Assembly: GCA_007922305.1 (NCBI GenBank)
Contig: ML677374.1
Location: 15,066,729-15,130,728 of the forward strand
Length of the DNA stretch: 64,000 nt
Direction of reading: 5' to 3'
From: Dermatemys mawii
Taxonomy: Eukaryota; Chordata; Testudines; Dermatemydidae
Shown: positions 36,114-48,396 of the stretch, one piece after another
How positions within the stretch are numbered: the stretch's first letter is position 1
Layout: the number at the start of each line of letters is the position of its first letter
Program-made: the position numbers and the translations under genes
Notes under the pieces: generated by a model
Databases searched by the model: none
What the model saw: the letters and a program-made list of their open reading frames with translations, nothing else
What the model was told of the DNA's origin: nothing

Positions 36114-36478
36114 TACTTTACTTATGCTGCCTTGTGTGCTTCAGCAAACAAGTTGCATCAGTTTAGATTCCCTTGTATCGATTTAGTGTAAGTTGAACTA
36201 TTACTTCACGCATCACCTCTGTGTTTGTCTCAGGGGCGGCAGAATCATTACAGATGATGGATTGTAGTGCATGTTCTCTATCCTCTTAAGAGCCAAAGAA
36301 TGGAAATCTTTCTTAGCAATTTGTTTCCTGCAATATAGTGTTGTTTCTCTCCTCCTCCTGCAATTGCTAAGGATGAGAAAGTTTGTTTAACAACAGGATC
36401 TTTGTTTCTTAGGGGTTTATCTACTGCTGCTGTCAGTTCCCCACCTGGAGCCATAATATTTGACCTGTGATAACATAC

Positions 36479-36602
36479 TAAGGTGACCAGATGTCCTGAT
36501 TTTTTAAGGGACAGTCCCAATTTTGGGCTCTTTTTCTTATACATGCTCCTATTACCTCCCATCCCCATCCTGATTTTTCACATTTGCTGTCTGGTCACCC
36601 TT
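36479..36602 (-). mobile_element. hAT-like MITE, copy 4 (reverse orientation)
   Basis: A 124-bp copy starts TAAGGTGACCAGATGTCCTG and ends TTTGCTGTCTGGTCACCCTT, so it is inverted relative to copies 1-3. The flanks TAACATAC (36471-36478) and CCTCATAC (36603-36610) match at 5 of 8, so the target duplication is weaker than in the other copies. Confidence 0.82.
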
Positions 36603-36614
36603 CCTCATACAGTT

Positions 36615-38930
36615 GCGTCCATGGTAACCATCTGGGACTTCATATCCTATGGATTAGGACTTCAGGTGTGGGGGATTAGGCAGCAGAAGAGGAACCTTTG
36701 GGAAACTAGAAAATCCCATCTTCCTGCTCACATCCGTGCTAATGAAGAGCCCGGGAACAGAACTCAAATATGAGAGATGGCCTCTGAGCCACAGGCAGAT
36801 TCCCAGTGATCTGTAAATAGGGCTAAGAATGTGTGTTTGAAATCAAATGCGTGTCCATGTTTTCCATGAGGATTATATGTTCTTTACCTGGTACAAATAG
36901 GGTTTCTCAGCCTTATTCACCTTGTGGACTACACTTAAAAATATCTTGTAGATGAACTCTCCTTCTCTTTCCCTTCTATCCCATTCCCATCTCCACACAT
37001 CATCTGTGCAAGCTATAGTGCTTGGTTACATTAAGTAACAATGGGAGATAATGAAGGAGACCCGGCGAAAATGAGCTTTTTAGTGAGATGGGTCTAGCTG
37101 CTCATTTATGTCTGTGCTGTTTATTTCCTCTTCCTGGGTTTAAATTAATGTCTTGTGTTTACCACCATAACATCTCCTCTTGGTGAGCTGAATATTCCAG
37201 CCCCTAACTGAGCAAAATTTCCATGGACTTCAAAGGGAGTTTTACTCAACTAATGGCCAAAGAATCCAGCTCATTTTCTTCTGTTATAGCCCCAGGTCAC
37301 TTTGTAGTTTTTGTTTTGTCCTCCTGCGTGTTTTGCTGTCCTCTGTGTCACTGGCAGATTTGATCATCGTTGAATTTACACCAAATAAACACCCAACAAA
37401 GAAAGAGACTTGTTAATGGACTTTATGTGCAGCAAGCCAAACAGGAAGATGTACATGTATTTGTGAGGACGGGTGGGTGCTGTTCTTTGAAGCTCAGGGT
37501 CGAGGCATGTACTATTGAAACTTTCAAGGAAGAAGAAACAACTCTTGTCTTTAATTGTGCATGCTTTATTGCTTTGGTAAAACAGCTCTATAGACCTCTA
37601 GTGGTCCATGGATCACAGCCTGTGAACCACTGGCAAAGCACTGTACACAGCTATAATGGATCACAGAAGTTATTAGGCAGTGATGTAAATAGGAACATTT
37701 TATATAGGGAATCTTGCTGATGGACTGGTCTATTTTCCTTTGATGTTGGCATTTAAAATGTCTAAAGCTGAGCTAATTTTAAAAAGCCACTCAAAAAAAT
37801 TACCTGGTCAAAAGGCGGAGGGCGGAATTCTGAAAAAGAAAATGAAATCCAGACCTTGTGGAACATTGTCAGGTCAAATTTCACTCCATATTTAGTTCTT
37901 ACGTTTTTTAGAAACAATTATGAAACATTTCTCTCGGTCTTATGTTTTAATACTAAAAAAAAGTTTGTACGTATATGGTGGGGGTGTTAGTAATATAAAA
38001 CCTTGCATACTTTGCAACCCAAACACTACAGCATTGTGCTAATACATTAACAACTGGTCAGTGAAACTGGCTAGAAGCTGGCAGCTGAAATTAACAAACT
38101 CCTTTTAAATTGTCCTAACAGATAAGCAAAAACTAAAACAAACAGCATAACAAATGGTGAAGAGTGAATTATTTTAAAGGTTCTTTCAGCTTTAATAATT
38201 TCAGGTGATCTAAAATAGTTGTTTGCAATATTATTTTAAAAGATAATGTCTTGGTACCATTTCTTGGTGCTGGGGAGAAATATGCAGTCTGCGTACCATC
38301 CAGTCTGCACCTGGCTTCTTGGGCTTACTTAGAGACGGACAAAATGTTAGGAGACCTTTATCGAGCAGAACCACTTGTATTTTACAGTGCACCATCCCAA
38401 ATAGTTAATAAAACAAAACTATTTATAAAAACAGCAAGTCAGTTTTGACAAAAGGTGCTTGTGTAGCAAATGACCTGTTGTTTGTGTGTGGTGTTTGGGT
38501 TTTATTACTACAGTTATTATAGAACCCCACAAAGCGTTCAGACAAATGGAAAGAGAATTTTTGGTGATTAGCATGTGCTGTTCTGTGCCACAGCTAGGAA
38601 GGGGGGAAATTCAGTTAATTCTGCACACAAACACCTGCTGCAGATAAAGGAAATGCAGCAAGGACATCTGCCAGCAACACTGTTACTGAAATCTGGGCCT
38701 AGATCACGTGCCACTGTGGCAACTTTGGGAAAGGTGCAAAGGTAGCAATCAATCAGAACTATGCAGTACAAACTTTCACTTGCCTCGGAACTGCCAGCAC
38801 CTGCCAGCTTCGTTAGCAGGAGCTAAAAGACAGGAAGGAAGTGAAAGAAGGGGGAGTGGGGGGCGGAGACCAGGAGAAGAAGGTCAGGCTCAGAGGGAGG
38901 AAGGAGCCCACTTATCTTTTGCTGGTCAGG
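36615..38930. other. Intronic stretch, little recognised
   Basis: No exon was found. Small fragments such as 'tagggtttctcagccttatt' (36899) and 'gtggtccatggatcacagcc' with 'tgtgaaccactggc' (37600) recall common amniote repeats. The 116-residue frame at 37370-37720 crosses the latter. A purine-rich patch lies at 38820-38910. Confidence 0.4.
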
Positions 38931-38942
38931 CCGGTGTGAGCC

Positions 38943-38972
38943 ATGGTTGTGCCCTCAGAGTGGTACATTTCC
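38943..38972 (+). repeat. Arm 1 of a perfect 30-bp inverted repeat
   Basis: The segment begins ATGGTTGTGCCC and ends GTACATTTCC. It is the exact reverse complement of 40093-40122, and the bases immediately outside do not match on either side. Confidence 0.95.
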
Positions 38973-39229
38973 ATGGAAGCCATGGAAATAGCGGAAAACT
39001 GGTGGTGGGAAATGGCACAAAATAAAGATCATGGGTGTTGCACCAGCCTGGAGCATCCCTAAGTCTTTAAGGAGCGGGGCCAAATCCAACAGGGAGCAGA
39101 ATGCACTGCATTATAGGCCCATTTCTAGTTATGTGGCTTAATTTTTCTTGGGTAAGTGGTTGGCCATTTAGTGAGAGGTTGGTGTGGGATAGACAGGATG
39201 AGCTGAGTAGTAACGTGCCATTCTGTAAG

Positions 39230-39266
39230 TTAAAAAAAAAAAGATTTTTTTTTTTTTTTTTTTAAA
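39230..39266. repeat. Poly(A)/poly(T) tract
   Basis: A run of A then AAGA is followed by about 19 T. This is a simple repeat that could form a hairpin. Confidence 0.8.
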
Positions 39267-39999
39267 TTCTCTAACTTGGGAATTATTTCCAGCAGGCCTT
39301 CACCAGTGGGACAGTTTTATGGGCATGAAGCCCATCGTGCACATTTTGAGCAGCCATCTTAGCAAATGAGCTCATTTCTCCTGAAATACAAATACGCTGG
39401 GAATATTATTGCTAAGGGCTACTGCAATTCATTTTCCCCTCTTTCTGATTGATTCATGGGGTGTTTTCTTGCCATTTGCAAAAGCACCTCGTGAATCACT
39501 TTAAGCAGACATTAAAAAATTAAACCTGCGTGTGTCTAGCCTTTTGGAGCCGGAGGATCTGGGGGAGGTGTCCGAAAAGGGTGTGCGCATGTGATAGAAC
39601 GTACGTTTCAATAGTTGTGTATTCAGCAGTTCTTACCCCTTCCTGGAGTTGGGATTTGGCTTTATTAACCCCCAATCAGCAGTAAGATGACATGCATCAG
39701 CTCACACTTTCTCCTCCAGCATTGCTGGTCCAAGAGTTCCTCCTTCAGGACTGCTCAGCCTCACCCTGGATCCTCTCACCCTAGTGGACCACTTCCATCT
39801 TCATTATATCCAAGCAGGTTAAAGAGAGACACCTCAGTGAGTCAGCAAAACACCTGCTAACCGGGTGTTTGTTTCTGGGAGAGCTGGATAAGAATAGGTT
39901 TTCTGGCATGCAAAGATCTTCAAGATTTCAAAAATTTGCCCATTACACATCAACCAACCGAGACCTTTCAATGTTTTTTGGGGAGAGGGTGAGGGACCG

Positions 40000-40260
40000 T
40001 GCCACAGCAGCCTAGTGGCAAAGGCACCTATCTGGGGTGTGGGAGACCCAGACTGAAGTCCTTGCTCTGCTTGATTCAGAGAGATTTGAACCGGAAATGT
40101 ACCACTCTGAGGGCACAACCATCCAAGAAACCCCAGTGGGAGTTTGTAGCCCTTCAGGATTTGCTGCGCGACACGGTTGTTTAGTGCTCTGTCTGATTCA
40201 GAGGACTTGAACTTAAATCACCCACATCCCAAATGAGTGTCCTCACCGCAAGGCTATTTT
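40000..40260. repeat. Broken tRNA-derived SINE pair
   Basis: The + strand begins 'cagcctagtggcaaaggcac' and 'ctggggtgtgggagacccag', which looks like a tRNA-related head with a B-box-like 'gactgaagtcc'. It then reads 'ctctgcttgattcagagaga' and 'tttgaacc'. At that point the expected continuation is replaced by another sequence (from 40093). A second part resumes with 'ctgtctgattcagaggactt', 'acatcccaaatgagtgtcct' and 'caccgcaaggctatttt', which is the inverted partner of the head. The usual family is a foldback of these two halves. Confidence 0.6.
40093..40122 (-). repeat. Arm 2 of the perfect 30-bp inverted repeat
   Basis: It begins GGAAATGTACCAC and ends GGGCACAACCAT. It is an exact reverse complement of 38943-38972, 1.1 kb away, and it sits exactly where the SINE at 40000-40260 departs from its expected sequence. 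Confidence 0.95.
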
Positions 40261-40264
40261 GCGG

Positions 40265-41690
40265 GGGGTCTCTCTGTCACACATAGATGCCCCCCCCAAA
40301 TTCCATCCTGGTGCTAAGAAATCTTTCCTGTATAAACCAGCACATTCCTGTGCAAAGTTTCGGTTTTGACAAGTCAATATTTTTGGGTGAAGAACCGTTT
40401 TTGACAGTAACTTTCTGACAAGCTGTAGTTTAAAAACACATTTTCAACCTGTTAGAGTTGCAGTGATTCTTCTGTTCTAACCTAAGATTTTGTGTAATTG
40501 ATCAAAGGTGAATTTGGTCAATGAATAGTTGAGAGGTCAACATAGTTGCTGTGGAGAGCCCAGGAGCGATGGGGAACATCAATGATACTCTAGGTAGGTT
40601 CGTTCTTTTTCTTTCAAGGGCACACTATATCTTTAAAGCTCAGAATATTAAACATATTGCAGGCATATGCTCTCCATGCAGAAAACCGCGTAACAATAAA
40701 CCTAATGCTGAAAACCACATTAAAATGAGGAAAAATCACTTCGCTAATGTTTTGTTTTATTCAATTTCTTTTAGACTTGGAGCAGAATAGTCTCCTTTTT
40801 GGCTGCTTACCAGAGAGTTGGCACGCTCTGCGTGGCAGAAATGTAAACTGCAGGGGGCCATTGCTTTTTCTTTCCATGCCCTCTTCAGACAGTGGTTTTT
40901 TGAGGTTAAAAAATGTTAGCCAATTGCAGCCTTATGGGGAAGCATGTATGAATGGTGACTGAGTAGCTGACTTTTCTGTCCTGTTGGAAATAATGTCATT
41001 GACCTGGAGCCATTTAGATCTTGTTAGCCCGATGATTAGGGCTGTTGAGTTTCAGCATGTCATCGTTTTTGTAACCTTTTAAGGAAATAAACAGTATTTA
41101 CAAAGGGAAATAAATGAGTGTGGACTCTGCATTTAATTGCAGTCACGTCTCCCTAAATCAAGATGCTTTATTTGGATTTGTGGGAGAGCTGCAGTGCTTG
41201 TCAAAGGCTGATTGGGAATTTTCTGTGCCCTCATCTGGGTCATATTCCCTATCAGATTGACTAACAGCAGAAGCAGCTGTTAAAAGGAATTTTTTTTTTT
41301 CATGGAGTCCGTCATATCTTTATTTGTAAATTATAGCTGGAGTTTGGAGAGGGGAAGGTGATTTAGTAAAAGGTACTTGGACCAATAAACTCCACACTTC
41401 TTAATTTTAGCTGAACCTCACCTGATTAGAGTGAATGACATTATGTATTATCCCACTATTCATAAACATGTCTACCAGCCTCTCAAGCTCAATTGCATTG
41501 CTTGCTTTCATCACCATATTTCTGTCTTCTAGGGTTTCAGTACAATTCAGTGATGGGTAAAGGTCCGATCCTGATCCCACGCTGTCTATATGCTTGTGTA
41601 ATTCCGGAGACTGCAGCGGAGTTACCCATGATTCACACTGTTTGAGAGTCCAGAGAAGGTTCTCAAGTGAGTTTCCTGCATAAGTAGTTT
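40265..41690. other. Intronic stretch, little recognised
   Basis: No exon was found. An AT-rich degenerate segment at 40355-40450 resembles that at 15180-15440. A diverged palindromic repeat is possible at 41545-41640 ('atcctgatcccacgctgtct', 'gcggagttacccatgattca'). Confidence 0.35.
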
Positions 41691-41699
41691 TAGAAGAAG

Positions 41700-41885
41700 A
41701 TAACATGAAGTTGATCATATCTGATCAGACTAATGGCCATGTAGCCTGGTATCCCCTACCCTCTTCTATCCATCCATGGGTCATACCTGATGCTTGAAAG
41801 GAAGGCAAAATTCCATGTCACATGCTTAGCCAGTGCTATATACAGGGGACTTCTTGCCTGTGATGGTGATTAGCTTATTCACCCC
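41700..41885 (-). mobile_element. CR1-type LINE 3' fragment, antisense
   Basis: The text 'tctgatcagactaatggcca' then 'tgtagcctggtatcccctac' is the reverse complement of the CR1 terminal 'ACTGGGCTAGATGGACCATTGGTCTGA' region. The rest is diverged. Confidence 0.6.
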
Positions 41886-41889
41886 AGCA

Positions 41890-44398
41890 TAGAGGATCTG
41901 CACAAGACGGTTTTACAGCTCTTTAATTTAAGACTTAAATGGGGCTTGTGAGCCGAATGCCGATTTCGATTTGTTGTCCTTTCATGTAATTTAATGCGGA
42001 TACATTAAACATAGCTTTATCAGTCCAGGGCTCAATGCTGACCAGTGCTACTAAGCATTGCACGCCTTCACCTTGCACGGGTATTGGCAAATCGTGAGGC
42101 CATTTTGCATGCTGCACACCTGCATACACTCCCTAACCCTGGTATTTATCTGCCTGCCTTGTGTGTCTCCATTGTTCTCTCAATGTGTTCTCTTATTCTC
42201 CTGGTAGCTCTTCTCTGTGGCAAAATCTGCTTGCTCCCTTAGGCAATACCCTCTTTTGGGTACCAGCAAAATAAAGGAGCCCACGAATCTTCCATTTCCT
42301 TGTCTCCAAATCAGTCTCTTGTGTTACCAAATACTATGATTTCTCCCTTCCATCTTGCCTGCTGCAACAACATTTGAAGAGCACTGTGCTTAAGATCAGT
42401 TATATAATGAATGCTGAGTAACTTTCATCTCCTGGTATTAGTCTTTACAAATTCGCCTGCTTATTTTATTGATCTTCCAGTCCTCCTCACTCTGAGATTA
42501 TACCTATATCTGTAATTATATACATGTATTTTAAAAAGCCATCTGCTTTTTGGTTTCTTGTGGAGCTCTTTCTTCCTGTTTTGACTTTAAACCTGGCTAG
42601 GTTTCATTTTCAGACTGTTCCTTAAATACTCCTGCTGTTCCTTAAATATCTTGCACTCCTCTGTTGCTGATTTCCTACATCCACTGTAGAGTCCCAGTCA
42701 GAATTTCTGAGGGTGTGTTGCACCTAGATCTCCGTGAGGAAAAAATGTGTGCACTCCTTTCTGTAGCACATGCAGTATTCTCAAGCGCTCTTCAGTTCTA
42801 ATGGTAAGGTCCTAAGCCCTTCAGTGCTCTGAAAGATTTGATGTACGGAATCCTGTGTAGCACAGTTTTTTAAAATTGGGAGCAACCCACTGTGTGTTTT
42901 CATATTAGCTTTTCAGCAAGCCACATGAGAAGTCCTCCTCTCTCTTAGATGCGTGTTCACCCCCTGCCTCACTCTGGATAAATATTATACCAACTACTAG
43001 CTGAGTCATTTGCATTCCTGACTGATCTGATTCCTGGAGTTTGCCTCTATTTTCTCTGGAGATCTGCAGTGACATCCAGAATCTTTCCCCTAACTTACTC
43101 AACCTCTGCTCCAACAAATGCTAGACAAATTTTTAAGTAGTTTTCTTCTTCTGCAAACTCTATTATATCATCTTCCAACCCCCCCGCCCCCATACCCCAG
43201 TGATTGGTAGCAAACTCCCTCTGTGATTAGGTGCTCACCCATCAATATAGGGAAAGTCCAGTCAGTGTTGGGATGCTGCTGCCTTTCAGTGCATGCATTT
43301 AGCGGGTATGCAGCAGTATGGCATGCGGGCACCTCTCTGAAACTATCTTACTCTGCAAAATCTCAGTTGTCATTAAAAACAACAGGAAACAGCTGTAGCT
43401 TTTCTGATGGTGAAGAAACCTTCAAAGAGTGAACTATGTGTAACTACCACCATGATGTCCATGGAACTCTGTGGAGAACCTGGAACAATGGTTCAGAGAG
43501 GTTTTTAGAGCCTCTTTCATCTTAGTGAAGTGTTAACTCAGATGCCTGATGATTTAAATGTGAAGGATGTTTAATTCTCTGTGCAATACAGGAGAAGAAG
43601 GATCACAGAGCTGCAGAATTTATTGTGAGCGACCTCTCATTTTGGTGCCACAGTTTGGCAGGAGCCATCATTTATTTTCCCTAATTCAGTAGGACCTGAA
43701 CCAGCTAGCAGTGGCCCGGGCATATTCAAAACCCACTGAGGGCCATGGAGCAGAGTGGAGCTCGGAGTGCATACACGGTCCTATTTTGAACATCTGCACA
43801 ATCTGCTGTGAACAGGGTCTCATTTTTGTCTTGCATGGGCAGAACTTATTTTGTGGGTGGTGCTTGGAAAAGTACCTGGTCCCAGGTCCAGGTAATACAA
43901 ACAGCATAAAGCACTAGGGACACCACATCCCTGCAGGAACAAAGCCTCTCTCAGGGGCCATCTCCAATATACAGAGTACTTGGTAAGAACACCAGCACTT
44001 CACAGGCAACCCACAAAGCAACCTTACCTAGGAGGAGAGGGACATTAGGACAGCCGTAATGCTACAAGAACAGCTACAGAATAGCAGTGGGGCTGATCAG
44101 AGGTGACAGCAGCCGAAGGAAACAGCAAGCATTTAAATGAGTAACAGTGATCAATCCTGGCACTGTGATCAGAGAAGAAAAGATGCATTTTCACTGGCAC
44201 GTGGAGGTGGGAGAACAAGGACTCGCAACAGAACAGAGTAACATGATAGGCCTGAATGAAAGTCAATCCAGAAATCAGTCAAAACATCTGCAGCCTGGAA
44301 AGAGAGACCAGGATGCAATCCAGAATCTAGTTGCAATGGTGAAAGAGCTGCCAGCAATGGAACACCCTTAGCTTATTTATTGTGGCATTTAAACAAGA
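41890..44398. other. Intronic stretch, nothing recognised
   Basis: No exon, RNA gene or defined repeat was recognised. Confidence 0.45.
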
Positions 44399-44412
44399 AC
44401 TATTTGACTATG

Positions 44413-44491
44413 TTGTCAAGAATCAGACACGAAAAGCTTATGCTCTAAAAAATTTTTAGTTAGTCTTTAAGGTGCCACAGGACTCTTTGTC
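44413..44491 (-). mobile_element. Short retroposon with 14-bp target duplication
   Basis: The insert contains 'cacgaaaagcttatgctcta', 'ttagttagtctttaaggtgc' and 'cacaggactctttgt'. This is the reverse complement of the middle of the element at 6727-6852. Perfect copies of ACTATTTGACTATG flank it at 44399-44412 and 44492-44505. The 14-bp perfect duplication shows insertion by target-primed reverse transcription. Confidence 0.88.
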
Positions 44492-44509
44492 ACTATTTGA
44501 CTATGGCCA

Positions 44510-45525
44510 TTGATCTATTTCATCTAGATAGGAATTCCCATGCTGTGTTGTTATCACCTCTCTCTGGAGCTCACTTCTTATCCAGTCAGTGATAGCCCAT
44601 TCTTAAGCCTCTTCTTTTTCAGTTTAAACCAATTTTTTACTGAAAAAATCCTGCGTATTACAAATAGTATTATTCATTCCCGATTTTCACCCTACTTTTG
44701 TATCATTCAAATAAATAACAAAAAATGGTTTTATTAGAAAAATACAATACATGGCATGAGATATACCTAGTACGATAATACATTAGTCTGTGTATATACT
44801 CAGAGGTACCTGTTGAAGGAAGGCTCTGTATTAGTCTACAAGATACAGACAATAAACAAATAGGTGCTCACACAAGTTCTGAAGTATGTGTGCATCTGAA
44901 CTTACAGATGAATCTCACGCCCACCACGGACCCATTTCAAGCTGTTAGCAGGTAACCGTTTAAAGATCTGATGCATTAATATGGGAAAACAAAAGTCTGT
45001 TTCAGAATACGGTTCAGAACACGGGGAACTATTCAAAAGTTTTTTAAAAAGCAAAAACAGGAGAAAAGGATGAAGCTGGGTGTATGCACTGCAAATGATG
45101 TAGGCCAATTATTAAATAGTTCTAAATCTACAACAGTAAACAGTTTATTCAAATGAAAAGTTTTATTTGGGGGTTAGGGATATATTATTTTCTTTAAACT
45201 CAGAGGTGGCATTGTGTTTTCAGTTCTGTGTTAGTTCTGCAGCAAACCACATTGGATTCCATTCATCAAAGCATTAATCTACTAAATACTATTTTCCCTG
45301 TCCTTGCCTTCACCGAACTAATCCCCACTATTTACCCAGAAAAATGTAATAGTTTTTTCCACCAATTTTCACTGTTTTTTTGTTGTTGTAGTAATAAACA
45401 GTGAGAAATTCCTGGGAAAAATTAAATAAAATAAAAACCAAAAATGAAGGGCCCAACCCATCCTGTAGCCCGCCAATTAGAAGGCAAATCACTATCTATA
45501 CATGCACAAACTTTCTTCACAAGAC
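44510..45525. other. AT-rich intronic stretch, nothing recognised
   Basis: No exon or defined repeat was recognised. Confidence 0.4.
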
Positions 45526-45526
45526 A

Positions 45527-45735
45527 TTACTGTAATTTATGATAAAATTAATTTGACCAAATTTCTTTCTTTCTCTCTTTCCAATAAGACTCCTGTGATA
45601 CGGATTCATACAAGATTCTGCCACCCTTATTTACTGTAATTTATGGTAAAATTAATTTGACCAAATTTCTTTCTTTCTCTTTCCAAAAAAAAGACTCCTG
45701 TGATATGGATTCATATAAGATTCTGCCACCCTTGT
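45527..45735. repeat. 104-bp tandem duplication
   Basis: Unit 1 (45527-45630) and unit 2 (45631-45735) both start TTACTGTAATTTATG and end GATTCTGCCACCCTT. They differ by a few substitutions (for example CGGATTCATACA versus TGGATTCATATA) and by length changes in a CTTT-rich tract. The high identity suggests a fairly recent duplication. Confidence 0.93.
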
Positions 45736-45739
45736 TCAC

Positions 45740-48310
45740 TATTGAAATCAATCGAGCTACTTAATGAGAGCAGAAGTATTAGAATTAAGACCTAATCATA
45801 TCCCTCGTGTTATTTTCTCTTGATTTGGGGATCTTTTATATAATTATAACTATAATTTTTTAAACATAAATCTACCCTTCTGCAGAACAGTGACCAGCAG
45901 TAATTCATGTTTGGAAGTTATTAATTGCCAGACCTGGAAATGAAAATAATTTAAGACTACCTTCAATAAACTTGCCAGTAAGAGGAAAGTGTCACTCACA
46001 GGCACGACTAACAGGGAGTGTAATTTTTCCCATTGCTATTTCTATTCTATGCAGCCACAACTTAAACATACTAAAAAAACCTTTATTAAAGGAGACAAAC
46101 CTGAAGGAGACATAAAAGGAATAAGCAAAGTACCTACAGAGCTTAGGATTCTCTATACAAAGTTATTCAGATGTGTTACAAAAGGCATGATGTACTGTAT
46201 CCAGCTCATCCAATAAAGGGGCTACAAAATGTACCTACAATCAAGTGCCTGGATAATACAGATTAAATGAAGTGAATGAAGTTGCATATACTTAGCCTTA
46301 TCTGTGTAGCAATTGGGCAAATTGGTGACTATCCCTCTATCTACATATCGCAACAGCCAGGACCAGAGGATCCTCGCTTAGTACAATTTAACAGATCTGA
46401 AATGGAGGGAATGTCAACAAATATTTCCAACTCCAACCACTAAATAAGGAAACATACGCAGAAATTCCAGATAATTCCCTAAAGTCTCTTTAGATTTTTT
46501 TTTATCTCCTTTTTGTCCAAAGAGCAATAAATGTGACACAAGTAACAAATCATCCAAAACAAAGTAGCTTACTATGTATATTGTCAAGGCAGAGATGCTG
46601 AGGTCACTCAAACGATTTGATGTTATTTTTGGGAACAAGGGGCTTTAAAAAAAAAAACAAAAAACGCTCAAGAAGTGCAAGTGGATAAATTGCCCTCTCT
46701 TCTTTGTTAACAATGGGTATGACTCTCAGCCAGGGTAAATCTGCATAGCTCCACTGAAACCTGTCCCAAACCTATCCCTTTTATGTTTTGCTCTACGGTT
46801 CATTTTGAGTTACTTTCCCAACATAGTGACAGTCTGGCATTCCTCAAACTTCAGCCCTCCCCTGCAATCCATTAAGAGCCAAATGAGTTCTAGGCTGGCA
46901 TAGCTTGGCTCACAGAAGTTCTGAGTATCCGTGTGTCTCACTGGATTCAGTGGGAGTTCTGGATGCTCAATACTCTTTGAAAATAGGTCACCAAATCCAC
47001 ACTTCAACAAGCACTTTGGGTGCCCAGCATGTCTCGAATATTAGGCCACTTATTTAGGAGCCTAATTACGATTTTAGATTCCTAAACTTCGGGCACCACC
47101 GACAGAAAACTTTGGCTTGACTATTTTTGATAATTCAGATGAGAAAAAATTAGCAAAGGAACATCACATCTTGAAATATCAGCTGGGCAAGGTATTATAC
47201 ATCAGTCAGCAACTCAGACTGTCTGACAGGGTCTGAGGGACTACTATTGTTTTGTGCAGTACAGTTACAAGACACAGAATACCCTGACGGCTGCTTCCAA
47301 TGTCTACGACAGCAGGCTGTCATTTACTCACTTATTTCCCATTCAGCTTTTCCAGGAACCAGGGCGGGCAGAGGGGGAGCTGGAAAGGAGGCAGAATGCC
47401 ATACTGTATCCTGCACATGTGTGGACATTATAAACAGCTGGGATGGGAATTCAAATGCTTCCTATAAAGTATTGTGATGGGAAGCTAATTGTTTTTCCTT
47501 CTAAGCCAGCTGAAGGTCTAGGCCTCATCTGAAACATGCTGAGTCAATGCAGAATATGACAATGGGGCAATATACTGTCCAGGCTTCTCCAAGGGATTTC
47601 CTTGTACCTGGGGGGGGAACTAGCAGAATGCAGGCCCGCTGTCCAGTCTGTGCAATCTGATGTTCATTTCAGACATCTGGATTCTGGGTTATACAATTGG
47701 ATACACCTCTGGAGAGAGAGGTGCTCCAACAAGCAGGAGAGAGGAGAATTAATGAAGGGCCTGACCCAAACCAGCAACAATGGGAAAATTCACAGTATGG
47801 AAAATGTCCAAATCTTTCTGCATGCCTGGTGTGCAAGTTACAGCTAAAGACAAACCCAAGCTTCACCATTTGGATCAGGATGTGAACTCCCATAAAGTTC
47901 CAGGTGTTTAGGTCAGCAAGCTTTGTTCAGGTCAATCTCGTGTCCTAGCCAACATACCCTAGATGCGTGACATTTATGTGTCCATAAGGATGAACTGTTA
48001 TTAAACAATTTCTCCAATATATATATATAAGGCACTTTGTTTTAATAATTTAATTTGGCACCTAAGTCATCTCCTGTTAAACAAACATGTTGTGAGCAAC
48101 ACAAATATAGTCCCGGATTTCATTTATACATGAGTGACCTCGTGTCCCTCATATTACTCCTGGGCAATGATATTGTATGTGATCCCTCTGCACCAACACA
48201 ATATAACTCTGTTCTAAGGAGCCACAATTAAATGAAAATCTTACTTTTAACCAACAGCAGGGATCAAACTGGGGGAAAAGGGACCGGAAAATGGACTGGG
48301 CTCACATTGC
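45740..48310. other. Intronic stretch, weak repeats only
   Basis: No exon was found. Around 46915-47100 there are phrases such as 'gtgggagttctggatgctca', 'actttgggtgcccagcatgt' and 'taggagcctaattacgattt' that recall common amniote palindromic repeats. Around 46715-46770 'cagccagggtaaatctgcat' with 'agctccactgaaac' does likewise. Nothing else is recognised. Confidence 0.35.
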
Positions 48311-48311
48311 A

Positions 48312-48396
48312 ATCGGTGCTGTACAAACAGAACAAAAAGATATTCCCTCCCCTAAGGAGTTTACAATCCAAGTACAAGACAAAAGACAATAGATGG
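48312..48396 (-). repeat. Amniote repeat tail, antisense copy
   Basis: The text 'atcggtgctgtacaaacaga', 'acaaaaagatattccctccc' and 'gagtttacaatccaagtaca' is the reverse complement of the family at 21043 and 59731. Confidence 0.75.

Noticed and set aside
38708..39025. 105-residue plus-strand frame rich in Gly, Arg and Glu
   Set aside because: Driven by a purine-rich patch; no domain, and it contains one arm of the 30-bp inverted repeat.
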